Below are positions 34,702 through 44,564 of a DNA stretch of 64,000 nt, piece by piece. Below the pieces are notes generated by a model. It was not told the DNA's origin. It worked only from the letters and a program-made list of their open reading frames with translations, and searched no databases. The stretch is from Lysinibacillus louembei (GTDB taxonomy: Bacteria > Bacillota > Bacilli > Bacillales_A > Planococcaceae). The DNA is taken from positions 310,001 to 374,000 of the forward strand of contig NZ_CP137624.1 in assembly GCF_033880585.1 (NCBI RefSeq), written 5' to 3'. The translations under genes and the position numbers were made by a program. How positions within the stretch are numbered: the first letter of the stretch is position 1; every line of letters begins with the position of its first letter.

Positions 34702-37700
34702 TTATAAACCTAATTCTAATTCATAACGTGTTAAAAATGTATAGTTTGTTACTAACATTTTTTCCTCTGGTGCTAATTTATCATAAGCCTTGCGTGCCGA
34801 TTTCACTTTCGACTCGAAGCTGCGTACCGTTGGATCAATTTGATCAATCGTATTCATTACTTTTTGTGCATTTTTAATGCTTTTCTCAGCATTTTTTAAA
34901 ATATCATAGTTATGCACTTGTTTTTTCAATGCAGAAGGTAACGCTTTATATAAATCTAGCGCTTTTTCAACATCTGCAAAATATGTGCTGGAGCTTGAAG
35001 ATAGTCCTGCGATTGTATTAATAACGTTTTCTACACCTTCGACATTTGTAATTGCTTCTTGTAGTTTGTAGTAATTCGTTACACGCATTTTCTCTTCTGC
35101 CGATAGTTTACCATATGCTGTTTGGGCTGCTTGTAAATTTCCGAAATAATATTTATCCGATGGATTTAGCTTTTGAATTAATTCATATACATGAATAATG
35201 CTCGCTAAATCTGTGTAATCAGACATATTGGCAACGAATGACTGCTGCTCGCTATTCAATTTTGCTAACGCTTTTTGAATGCTTGTTACTTGCTTTGCCA
35301 TATCATTGCGTGGGTTCGATAAGCCATCGATTAATTGCATGACAACCTCAACCGGCTTAATATATTTTTCTTCTTCTTTTAAATCATTAATTAAAGTAAC
35401 ACCCTTTTTATTTGCAGAGCTTAATGCATTATAGGCTTCTCGTGCTGCTTTGACATTGGCAACATATTCTTTCGGATTGCTGCCTTTAATTGCACGAATC
35501 ATCTCATCAACGCGCGCACCACCTTGCACATTCAGCTCCTGCTCTAATAAACGGGCATAATTCGAAATTTGTGCTTGCTGACCAGCTGATAATGCATTGT
35601 AAGCAGCACGTGTTTTCGTTACATCTTCAACAAATGTTTTGCTTGATTCTTTAATAAGTGAAATTTGCTCCATCACTTTGAAGATTGGTGCTAATTCTGT
35701 CACTAAGCGTTGCTCATTTGTCACAAGTGCACGATCTGCAAAGCTTAATTTCTCATGTGCTTTCAAGGCTGATTTATACTGTGAAATAAATTTTGTTGCA
35801 TTTGATGGATCAAGTACTGCAATATCTTCCGTTAGCTTTAATACAGGCTTAACCGCTTTTTCACGCGTTGTTAAGTCTTTAATATTGCTTACCATGCGCT
35901 GTTCGTCTTTTGATAGTCCATCATACGCTTGACGCGCATCGATTAGCTTTTGGATATAATCTGTCGCTGTTGGTATTGCGGCACGAATTAACGCCTCTAC
36001 ATCTTCAACAGATGCCTTCATTGCGTCACCATCTGTTAGTAAGCTAGCATTGACAACTTTCTTTTGATTATCCTCAGATAGTTCTGCATATTTCTTTTTT
36101 GCCTCGTCTAGCTTTGCTAAATAATCCTTGCTTGATGTTTTTAATTCAGCTATCAGTCCGATGACCTGTGCGGATGGAATTACCTCTTTCAGTGCATTTT
36201 CATTGTGCACATATTTCTTTTGCTCTGTTGTTAATTTCTCATATGCTTTTTGAGCTGCCGCTACTTTCTTCGCATAGTTTTTCGCATCAGCGAGTGTAGC
36301 TGTTGGTAAATCAGTAATCAATTTGATGACTTTGCTTGCTTTTTTATAATCTTTCTCAATTGCCTGGAAATCCTTATAGTTTGTTACAAGATTTTTTTGT
36401 TTTACTTTTTTATATTCTATTTTAATATTGTTAATTTTTTCGGCAACCGTAGCATCCTTGAGCAATTTTAATTCTTCAATGTTTTGAACAACATTGCTTG
36501 CAATTGAAATGTTGCTATCAGCTAGCGTTAGCTTTGCCTCATAATTTTTATTCAACATAGCAATTAATGGCTTATACTGATCATCTGCAAAGCTTGCCTT
36601 GATTACTACATAATCATCCTGTAACGCTTTCACCTTTGCCTCATAGTCGCTATCCTTCGGCTTTAATGCATTAACACCTACCATAAATTGCGCAACTGGA
36701 TCAAGCTGCTGTAATGCTGTTTGGTTATAAACTGCATCCTTCATTGTGCCTAAGCTATCATAAGCCTTTTGAATAGATTGAATGCGACCAAGCAATGATG
36801 TTTTATTATAGTAAGTTGGTAGTGTATCAATCTCTTTCGTAATCTTTAATACAGCAGCATATTTCTTTTCTAAAGCAACTAATGCACTGTAATTATAAAC
36901 GAGCTTTTTCGCATTAGCTGATGTGGCTGGCTCCACTTTCTCATCATATAGCGCTCTTGCCTCACTTATTTTTACTAATAATGAAGCTGTATCTGCAGTT
37001 GTTAGCCCGTCAATTGCTGTTACAATCATTTGTGCTCGCGCAATATCAGTAGCAGCTACTTTCAATTTTTCATCCGCTGTATCCAATGTGTTGTTCAACG
37101 CTGTTTGCAGGGTATTGGACAATGTGCTAATGTCAATGCTTTTAGCTGACGTAAAGGCTGCTCTTGCTTCTGTTACCGTTGTTTCATATTGCGTAACTTC
37201 CTCTTTTGTTGATTTAGGCAACTTCAATGTAACCACTTTTTCGATAACATCTTTAAATTGCTCAAGCTGTGTTAAAGTTGCAGCATTTGACACATGCTTT
37301 TGTTCCTTTTCACTTAACTTTTTATAAGATGCACTCGCTGCATTTAGTTTTGATAAGAAACTAGTGTCTAAAGATGGTTTTAGCACATCGATTGCTTTGA
37401 CAACTGCTGATGCACTTTTATTATCTTGCTGGAAAGTTTTTAAATCATCGCTAAATCCTGTTGGAACTAACTTTTTCTGATCTGATGTTAGTTTATTGTA
37501 CGCTTCTGTTGCTGTTTGCAATGTTGTTGGATTATCGATATCCAATTGACGAATTAAATCAATCACATGATCTGCTGCAACGACATCTTTCGTAGCAGTG
37601 TCAAGCTTGTTATAATTGAAAACACGTATTTTGTGCTCAGGAGCAATATCATTGTATTCATTATTCAGCTTCTGTAATGTCGTTACACCATTTTCCTCGG

Positions 37701-38718
37701 TACGATAATCTTCCACTTTTAATTTGTCGATTGCTTCAACTAAATTGTAGACCTTGTCCAACTGTGCAATAACAGCTGGATTCGCCTCAAGTAAATGCTC
37801 ATATTCTGTGCCAATTACCTTTAAAGCATTTGTTAAATCATTCATTTTCGAACGAAGTGAGCTAACAGAGGTATAATTTGCAGTTAAAATAGTTGTATAA
37901 AGCTGATCTGCTTTTCCTACAGCGATTAGTACATCCTCAGCTTTTTTAAATAGTTGAGCTGCCGTTAATTCTGGCCCAATAGAGTAAGCAGCCAGAATTT
38001 TTTTCTGGTTATCATTTAGGGCTTTATAGCCAGTTTGGGCCTCTGCAATCACCGTTTTATACGTAGGCTTTGAAAGACTTTGTAAATTAATAATGTGTGT
38101 ATCAATGAAATCCTGCGCTTGAACAATGTCTTTTTCAAGCGTCTCTAACGTTTTATAGTTTTTTACAACATTGCTTACAATAACGCTATTTTGCGCTTCA
38201 TTATTATCAACATATTTTAGTTGACCTTTAATTTCAGCATTGGGATTGGCATTAAAAGCTGTTCTAAATTCCTCTTGTATGTCCTCTAAATCCTCTACCG
38301 CTTGATCATAATCCACTCTTATCTCCTCTACGGAGGTCATTAGAGTAGGCGATGTCACAGCTAATTGATCAATCGCTAATTTCACGGCATTCAAGTCTTT
38401 CACTACCTGTGCATGGGCCTTAACGTAGTCCACCTTCGCCTCAAGTAAAACAGCATCTGCCTCGCCTATAACAGCTCGTTGCTCAGGCGTATAGCTTTCA
38501 ATGGCGTCACTCGCTTGAGCTATCGCACTGCTACTAGATTCCTCATATAATGTTTTAAATGGGGCTAATAAAATATCTCGCTCTGATACATTCGCTACCA
38601 CATTAAATGGCACTTGTTCATTTTGCTGAGTGATAGGTGTTTGTTCGTTTGCATTTGCAAGTGTAGCTGGCGCAAGTAACAGGCTCGCTAGTATTCCTAC
38701 ACGCACTTTATTGTTCAT
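34702..38718 (-). CDS. Large secreted helical-repeat protein
   Basis: This is a 1338-residue protein with a signal peptide (1-23). The rest is about fifteen diverged ~75-80-residue helical repeats. Each has a core like A-x-x-x-Y-x-x-L-x-x-x-[EQ]-[KQ]-x-x-V-x-N-Y-x-x-L; examples are AYEKLTTEQKKYVHNENAL and AYGKLSAEEKMRVTNYYKL. The pattern recalls spectrin-like or FIVAR-type three-helix bundles of bacterial surface proteins. No SLH, LPXTG, LysM or C-terminal membrane segment is visible; it ends in the middle of a repeat (RYELELGL). It could be an elongated stalk, an S-layer-associated factor or an adhesin. Retention at the surface is unexplained. AAAGGATG precedes the ATG. I do not recognise a named homologue. 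Confidence 0.8.
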   Translation of the reverse strand: MNNKVRVGILASLLLAPATLANANEQTPITQQNEQVPFNVVANVSERDILLAPFKTLYEESSSSAIAQASDAIESYTPEQRAVIGEADAVLLEAKVDYVKAHAQVVKDLNAVKLAIDQLAVTSPTLMTSVEEIRVDYDQAVEDLEDIQEEFRTAFNANPNAEIKGQLKYVDNNEAQNSVIVSNVVKNYKTLETLEKDIVQAQDFIDTHIINLQSLSKPTYKTVIAEAQTGYKALNDNQKKILAAYSIGPELTAAQLFKKAEDVLIAVGKADQLYTTILTANYTSVSSLRSKMNDLTNALKVIGTEYEHLLEANPAVIAQLDKVYNLVEAIDKLKVEDYRTEENGVTTLQKLNNEYNDIAPEHKIRVFNYNKLDTATKDVVAADHVIDLIRQLDIDNPTTLQTATEAYNKLTSDQKKLVPTGFSDDLKTFQQDNKSASAVVKAIDVLKPSLDTSFLSKLNAASASYKKLSEKEQKHVSNAATLTQLEQFKDVIEKVVTLKLPKSTKEEVTQYETTVTEARAAFTSAKSIDISTLSNTLQTALNNTLDTADEKLKVAATDIARAQMIVTAIDGLTTADTASLLVKISEARALYDEKVEPATSANAKKLVYNYSALVALEKKYAAVLKITKEIDTLPTYYNKTSLLGRIQSIQKAYDSLGTMKDAVYNQTALQQLDPVAQFMVGVNALKPKDSDYEAKVKALQDDYVVIKASFADDQYKPLIAMLNKNYEAKLTLADSNISIASNVVQNIEELKLLKDATVAEKINNIKIEYKKVKQKNLVTNYKDFQAIEKDYKKASKVIKLITDLPTATLADAKNYAKKVAAAQKAYEKLTTEQKKYVHNENALKEVIPSAQVIGLIAELKTSSKDYLAKLDEAKKKYAELSEDNQKKVVNASLLTDGDAMKASVEDVEALIRAAIPTATDYIQKLIDARQAYDGLSKDEQRMVSNIKDLTTREKAVKPVLKLTEDIAVLDPSNATKFISQYKSALKAHEKLSFADRALVTNEQRLVTELAPIFKVMEQISLIKESSKTFVEDVTKTRAAYNALSAGQQAQISNYARLLEQELNVQGGARVDEMIRAIKGSNPKEYVANVKAAREAYNALSSANKKGVTLINDLKEEEKYIKPVEVVMQLIDGLSNPRNDMAKQVTSIQKALAKLNSEQQSFVANMSDYTDLASIIHVYELIQKLNPSDKYYFGNLQAAQTAYGKLSAEEKMRVTNYYKLQEAITNVEGVENVINTIAGLSSSSSTYFADVEKALDLYKALPSALKKQVHNYDILKNAEKSIKNAQKVMNTIDQIDPTVRSFESKVKSARKAYDKLAPEEKMLVTNYTFLTRYELELGL

Positions 38719-38815
38719 TTAGTTCATCCTTTCGTGCATCAATCGACTTACGTTATTTATCGGCAAAATGTGCAGTTTTTGAAGAAAAAAATGGTGATTT
38801 TACCGTTGCTTGATA

Positions 38816-38856
38816 GTTATTCTGCGTTTTCAAGGATTTATTCTTCGTTCCAAAGA
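38816..38856 (-). repeat. Two-unit relic of the 21-bp TTTATTC repeat
   Basis: GTTATTCTGCGTTTTCAAGGA at 38816 is followed exactly 21 bp later by TTTATTCTTCGTTCC at 38837. Both period and core match the array at 14180-14284. Confidence 0.6.
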
Positions 38857-38896
38857 AAAAGGAGCCGTCCAGAAAGTGAACTTTCTGGACGGCTCC
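38853..38896 (-). terminator. Terminator of the frameshifted SLH gene
   Basis: A perfect hairpin, GGAGCCGTCCAGAAAGT / ACTTTCTGGACGGCTCC, is flanked by A-rich and T-rich tails on both strands. Confidence 0.8.
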
Positions 38897-38942
38897 GCTT
38901 TTTTACATAGTCAATTTTTGTTTAAAATTGTGCTCCTGCGGT

Positions 38943-38992
38943 GGTCACAATCAATTGTCACCATCCTCGTCGCAAAGGGAGCGCCCCTTTGC
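38943..38992. repeat. Pair of adjacent palindromes (REP-like)
   Basis: GGTCACAAT-CA-ATTGTCACC (38943-38962, one mismatch) is followed by GCAAAGGG...CCCTTTGC (38972-38992). The GC-rich pair sits between a terminator and the 3' end of the frameshifted SLH gene. Role unknown; REP-like element or extra transcript-end structure. Confidence 0.45.
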
Positions 38993-39008
38993 AACGCCCC
39001 CTTCTATT

Positions 39009-41419
39009 TTATAATGCGTCTGTGTGCAATGGACCTTCTGGTAAATAGTGCAGCATGCCAATTGCTTCAAGACCGTTTTTAATTTTCATTGTGTAGCCTA
39101 GCTGATTAGCTGATAAATACCCCGCTTTTGAGGCAATCATTTCCTCAAGAACAGGCAATTTTGACGTATCGATATCTTTCCATAGACGATATGATTGGAT
39201 TAAATCCTCTAATGTCAAATGCTGATAGTCTGTACCTGCAAACTGACCTTCCTTATTCATACGATACCAAATATCTCCATTCGGACGAATCCATTTATCT
39301 TTTTCGATTGCTAATGCCGCTTGAATTGCTGTTGCTGTTTCAAGGTATTTAGCATCACCAAATTCATTATAAGCCATCAATAAAATGTTCATACCACCAA
39401 GCAAATGGTTCATCGACGTATGTGTTGTAACATTTTGCTTAAGTGGGAAGTAGTCTGGAATGTAATAGGCATCTTTAGTGACACGAATAACATTATTATT
39501 TGTTCTTTGTGAAACGATTAAATCTGCATAATTTTTTAATGGTGTACGATAGTTTGGAATTTCAAATTCCGCACCTGAATTGTAGTAGAACAATGCGATT
39601 TGCTCATTAAAGCGCGTATCAATAAATGGTGCATGAATACCATATAGCCCTTTTAAATACGTACTCGTTACTTCCGTTTCCCAATATGTCTTATTGCCTT
39701 TAAATTTTTGTAGGCTGACAAAGGAATTTTTCACTAAGTTAGCAAAGTAACGGTCACCTTGCTCTTTAAATAGAACAAGTGCGCGGTCTTCCTTTACTAA
39801 CAGTAAATTGCGTCCAAAGCCTTGATAGTTTTTCGGCATTGGCTCTGTCGTTGTAGCCATTTTGTTAAATGGACCTTCCGCAGTATACCAATTGTTACGC
39901 TTTTTATAGTTCGCAGCCGTTTCCACCATCCAGCTATTCATATTCTCATCGTTGTTAAATAAACGTTCATTTGAATCCATATACCATGTATCTACAATAT
40001 CCTGACCAGTTGACGCTAGTGTGTAAAATGACAATAAATCTGTTCCTAACCATGTGTATGACAACGCTTCGTACTCTGCACGTAAATCACGCATATAGCT
40101 CGTACCGCCATTATCATATTTTTGCGTTAGCTGCTTAGAACGATAGGCTTGTCCTACCATGCGATCACCAGCAAGCTTTTCAGTCGACATAAAACGCATT
40201 AGCCCTGTCGGATAGCTTGATGAATCGTAGCCAAACACATCATTGACATTTTTAGAAATCGGGAAACGATCATAGCGGTAAAGGCGGAAATTTGTCACAT
40301 TCGCTTGCTTTTGGAATAAATCCACACTTACCTTTGCATCGCTTGTGTTTGTTAATGTAGAAAAGACAAATTCATCGCCATTTGTTAGGCGACGCACTGT
40401 CACTTTTAGTGTCGCATGTGAGCCAATTTTATATGTGTAAATTGTATCTGTTGCTACACCGAAGTTTTCTGTTTTCGTTCCTGCTAATTTAATCGCTGAT
40501 TCTGAGCGTACAAATAGCGGTGTATCGCCTTTTGTTACTTGTGCAAAATTCGCCTCTTTGCGGAACAATGTAAATTTTGATTGCTGTGCTGTCTCAATCG
40601 TGTAGTCCTTTGGTGTAATTTCATTATTCATCACAAGCGCACGATGAATCATCACCGCAAATGTCACACGGTTAACGACTGCCTGCGGATCATAGCTACC
40701 ATCCTCACGTCCCGTTGTAATGCCATGCTGTGCTAAAATTTTAACATTTTCTTGATGCTCTGGACTAATTTTATCCCAATCCTTGAATGTAATCGCTTCG
40801 CCTGTGTCCTTTAAATGAAAGGCATTTACTAAGGCTGAAGCCATCATTTCACGTGTCAATGGGTCAGCAACTCCGAAAGTGCCATCTTTCTTCCCTTTAA
40901 AAATTCCTGCTTTATATGTAGAAAATACACCTGCTGCAAAGCTCGACTTTTGACTTACATCTTTAAAAATCGGCTGATACGGTGCCTCTGGTAACTGTAG
41001 CGCACCTTTCAAAAGACTTGTCGATTGCCCAACTGAAATCGTTAAGGCTGGACGAAACTCACCATCTGGATAACCGTTAATTGCGCCAATTTCCACGAGC
41101 TGCATTACTTCATTTTCGCCCAAAAGCTGTTTGGTACATCTGCTAATTTTTGAGGAACAGTTACATATTCTGTTTCTGCTGTAGGTTGCTCATTTTTAAC
41201 GGGCACCACTTCTTCAGCTGGCTGTGCCTCTTCCTCAGTTTGCGCCTCTGTGTCCTCTTGCTTTTCTTCCGTTACTTGTTCAGCTGTTGGTACTTGTTCT
41301 TCTACTGTTCCTACAACTGGCTCATTACTTTCCTGCTCCTCTGCTGCATAAATAGCTGCTGGCGTCAGCGATGAGCTAACGAGCAATAGCACAAGTAATG
41401 CTGTTAGTAATTTCTTCAT
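39009..41419 (-). pseudogene. SLH-domain surface protein interrupted by a single-base frameshift
   Basis: Two overlapping frames together read as one protein of about 803 residues. Part one (41419-41105) has a ribosome site, signal peptide and a Glu/Thr/Pro-rich acidic linker, then enters the first SLH repeat and stops (PNSFWAKMK-stop). Part two (39009 to about 41116) continues that repeat at once (NEVMQLVEIGAINGYPDGEF) and carries two more SLH repeats, a beta-rich middle and a helical C-terminal region with several Trp and Tyr (for example MNHLLGGMNILLMAYNEFGD). That C-terminal part looks like an alpha/alpha-toroid glycan-active domain, but the family is uncertain. One extra A in the AAAA run at about 41115-41118 restores the frame. 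This may be a true lesion, a sequencing error or a -1 slip; the body is otherwise intact. Confidence 0.75.
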
Positions 41420-41504
41420 GTTGCGATAACTCCTTCTCTGACATGCTTAACTTATTTTTCACCTCAACTTTTTTATTATACATGAATTGCATCATGAAAA
41501 TTAG

Positions 41505-41536
41505 AAAAGATGGTGTAGCAAGCTACACCATCTTTT
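41505..41536 (-). terminator. Terminator of the SLH/Ig-like S-layer candidate gene
   Basis: AAGATGGTGTAGC pairs with GCTACACCATCTT with a 2-base loop; T-runs on both strands. It lies about 80 nt past the stop. Confidence 0.75.
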
Positions 41537-41613
41537 ATTTTATATGAAAATCTGCTGAGTTTTTATTACAGTTTGGTTACTTTCTAGTAATAGTAGTTTA
41601 CAAGGCTAGTGTT

Positions 41614-44427
41614 TTATTGTAGTACTCCATATGTGTAGCTTTGTGAGCCATTAAAACTAAATTTTGTTGTATTAAAATTAAAAACATTACCTGCTGCATC
41701 TGTAATTATGACATTTTGCTTTAATGCAATTGTCACTACGTCATTTTGCTGAATATCATTTTTGAGGCTAATATTCACAACTCGGTTATCACCACTATAA
41801 GAAACTTGTTGTACTATATCTACATTATTAACCATAACAGAGAATGGGTTAGGAATTGTTGTTTGTATTGGTTCAGAAACTGTGAAAGAAATTGTTTTCC
41901 CTACTTTTAGCCCATTTGCAATATCCTCAGTCGATACCGCAACATTATTCCCAACTACATAGGGCTTATTGTTTTCACGTAATCTTAATGGTGCTGAATA
42001 AGCATCTACCATCACATTGCGTCCAGCTGCATATACATTATTAATTGTCACCGTTGTAAAGAATTCGTTTAACTGCGTTGTGTCATTTACTGATAAGCGC
42101 AAGTCAACTTGACGATTTGCAATACCACCTTGAGTCGGTAAAGCACTAATAACTTGTGTACCATCTACAATATAGTTTTGATTATTTGTTGCAGATGCAA
42201 AATCGATTGGGTGTGAGTAAGTCACACGAATATTTTGATATCTGTTATTCTCATTTGAAGGAACCGATTCCACACGTTCTACAATTACTCTATCCGCAAT
42301 ACTACCTAAATCGCCAGAGCGATCAAATTGAATTTGCTGTGGAGTTGTTGCTACTGGTAGGTTATATTCACTTACGACACCTGATAAATGTATCTGCCCT
42401 GCATATTTAGCACCCACAAAATCATAACCAACACCTAATAAATCACGCAATTTTACACGTAACGCTTTATCGTTTGTTGCTACTTTTTTCGGAATTGCTG
42501 AAACATTCAATTGCCCTTGTTGATTGTTAGCTTGTGCATACCAACCATTAAATGCAATATTAGCGTTTGGTAATACGTTGATATTGCGATCAAATAAAAT
42601 TTCTAAATACTCTTCATTATTGTCTTTCACAACCGTTGTTGATACATAGCTTGGTACTGTCGTATCTCGGACAAAGTTATAGTACATGTAGAATGTATTA
42701 GACTCACCTGATAAGTCTGTAATATAACGACCAGAAGCATTCGCTACTGTTGCATAGCCATTTAGCTCTTGTGCTGTTTCAATAATATAAGCAACTGGAT
42801 TTTTCTTATCTTTTTCTACTCCAATTACACCTAAAGTTTGTGAGTTTTGGACTACACTAATGTCTGTACGTGTTAAATCACGAATTTCCTCAGAGAAAAT
42901 TAGTTTAAATTTGCGTGCACCTACTTGTTCAATATTTAATAATGTTGGTGCTACACCATCACGCACACCAATTGTAGCTGTCGTTTTAACAGTATTTGCT
43001 GGTGCTACATTATTTGAAATATCTACTAATGCACCAAATGTAATATTCACAGAAGTACCTGGAGATAAAGCAACGCCATTTACTGTTGCTTTAGTAAAGT
43101 CATATGTAACCTCTGTTGCATTTCGCTCTAAAGTACCTGTTACATTGGAAATAACTGAGCCATTTGCTAATGTAAATTGCGTTGTACCTGTTGTATTTGT
43201 CACTGGTTCAGTAAACTTCACCTTCACGCGTGTTGCTCCAGCGTTTTCAGCAGAAGCGATTGCTGGTGCTACTTTGTCAGCTGTAAATGTTGGTACTTCA
43301 TCATATTTAATAAGTGTTAAGCCTTTTTCTGTTTTCACGCCATCCACAACAACATTGTAGCGACCTTCAGTTAACGGTTTTACACCTTTAATTGTAACAG
43401 TTAAAGATTTTTTATCCGCGCTTAGCTCACCTTTTAATAAATCAATTTTACCTGGTGTTGCAATGCCTGCTACTTTTACAATTTTGTTGATATCTGCTTC
43501 ATTTAATACGTTTGCAAGTGCTACTGGTTGGTTAAAGTCAATTTTAACTTGCCCACCATTTGGATTTGTAACTGCCGTTACTTTTAAATCTGGCACTTCG
43601 TATTTTACTTTTGCAGCATATTCTACTTCATCGATTTTGAATTTTACATCTGTCTCCACATTTTCAACAAGTGGCGTTGGTAATGTTACTGTATACGTTT
43701 TGTCATCAGATAGTGTAACAGAAAGCTTATCAGCTGCTGTTACCTCGATTTTTTTCACTGTTAGTACAGGCTTTGTTTCAATTTGCAGCATATGGTATAG
43801 GAAGTAAGCGAATTGACCGCGCTTCGTCATATCTTTCGGGTTAAAGGAAGCACCTTTTACCATATCATAGTAATCTAATACAGCAATATTTGTTTGATGC
43901 TCTACTGTCGTTCTATTTAAATCTGAAATTGTGCTTGTGAAGCCTTGTTCCTTCACATGTGCTGCGTAATCAAAGTCATTGATTACATTGAATGCACGCA
44001 CAAGCACTGTCGCCATTTGGTCGCGACGCATTTCATCACGGTGCATCAGCTGACCAGCGCTACCTTGGAATACCCCTACATCTTTAACAAGCGCAGCATA
44101 TTGTAATAGCTCATCCTGAGACTTTGCTGTTAAATCTGTAAAGCGCATTTTTGTTTTATAATCAGCTGGAACTTCATGACCTAACGACACTAAATATTTT
44201 CCTAAAAGCTTAACAACATCCGAGCGTGTTAATGAATTATTTGGAAGGAATGTGCCATCTGGATATCCATTAATAACGCCCGCATCGACTAATGCTAAAA
44301 TTTCATTTTGATACATATGACCATTTAAATCTTTAAAGGATGCTGCACTCGCAACAGGAACAATTGCAGAAGCTACTACCGCTACTGCTGCCGTAGAGGC
44401 TAACATTTTTTTATATGATTTTTTCAT
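41614..44427 (-). CDS. S-layer homology / Ig-like surface protein (candidate S-layer protein)
   Basis: The 937-residue exported protein has a signal peptide (1-29, ...VASA), three SLH repeats at about 30-205 (AGVINGYPDGTFLPNNSLTR for the first), and then a long array of beta-sandwich modules resembling the SbsA/Big_5 and bacterial Ig-like domains of Bacillaceae S-layer proteins (for example SARKFKLIFSEEIRDLT-like and ATRVKVKFTEPVT segments, about 290-930). N-terminal SLH plus a beta-rich assembly region is the standard S-layer plan, and the high Ala/Val/Thr/Asn content fits. Whether this is the main lattice subunit cannot be told. GAGGAGGA lies upstream of the ATG. It is a plausible SecA2/SlaP substrate (inference). 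Confidence 0.83.
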   Translation of the reverse strand: MKKSYKKMLASTAAVAVVASAIVPVASAASFKDLNGHMYQNEILALVDAGVINGYPDGTFLPNNSLTRSDVVKLLGKYLVSLGHEVPADYKTKMRFTDLTAKSQDELLQYAALVKDVGVFQGSAGQLMHRDEMRRDQMATVLVRAFNVINDFDYAAHVKEQGFTSTISDLNRTTVEHQTNIAVLDYYDMVKGASFNPKDMTKRGQFAYFLYHMLQIETKPVLTVKKIEVTAADKLSVTLSDDKTYTVTLPTPLVENVETDVKFKIDEVEYAAKVKYEVPDLKVTAVTNPNGGQVKIDFNQPVALANVLNEADINKIVKVAGIATPGKIDLLKGELSADKKSLTVTIKGVKPLTEGRYNVVVDGVKTEKGLTLIKYDEVPTFTADKVAPAIASAENAGATRVKVKFTEPVTNTTGTTQFTLANGSVISNVTGTLERNATEVTYDFTKATVNGVALSPGTSVNITFGALVDISNNVAPANTVKTTATIGVRDGVAPTLLNIEQVGARKFKLIFSEEIRDLTRTDISVVQNSQTLGVIGVEKDKKNPVAYIIETAQELNGYATVANASGRYITDLSGESNTFYMYYNFVRDTTVPSYVSTTVVKDNNEEYLEILFDRNINVLPNANIAFNGWYAQANNQQGQLNVSAIPKKVATNDKALRVKLRDLLGVGYDFVGAKYAGQIHLSGVVSEYNLPVATTPQQIQFDRSGDLGSIADRVIVERVESVPSNENNRYQNIRVTYSHPIDFASATNNQNYIVDGTQVISALPTQGGIANRQVDLRLSVNDTTQLNEFFTTVTINNVYAAGRNVMVDAYSAPLRLRENNKPYVVGNNVAVSTEDIANGLKVGKTISFTVSEPIQTTIPNPFSVMVNNVDIVQQVSYSGDNRVVNISLKNDIQQNDVVTIALKQNVIITDAAGNVFNFNTTKFSFNGSQSYTYGVLQ

Positions 44428-44564
44428 TTACTATTCTTCCTCCTCTAATGCTAAAATCACTATCTACTACTATTTTAACATTTTTTTTGCTGTTTTGGTG
44501 CCTAGCTTAGTTTTTACATAAATTTAGACGTAGGTTTTTGGAAGAAGTTACAGTAATTAATTGA

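Noticed and set aside
36923-37327. 134-codon plus-strand frame inside the helical-repeat gene
   Set aside because: Antisense to a 1338-codon gene with clear signal peptide and repeats; no ribosome site.
42860-43360. 166-codon plus-strand frame inside the S-layer candidate gene
   Set aside because: Antisense shadow in a Thr/Val-rich coding region; no start context or domain.
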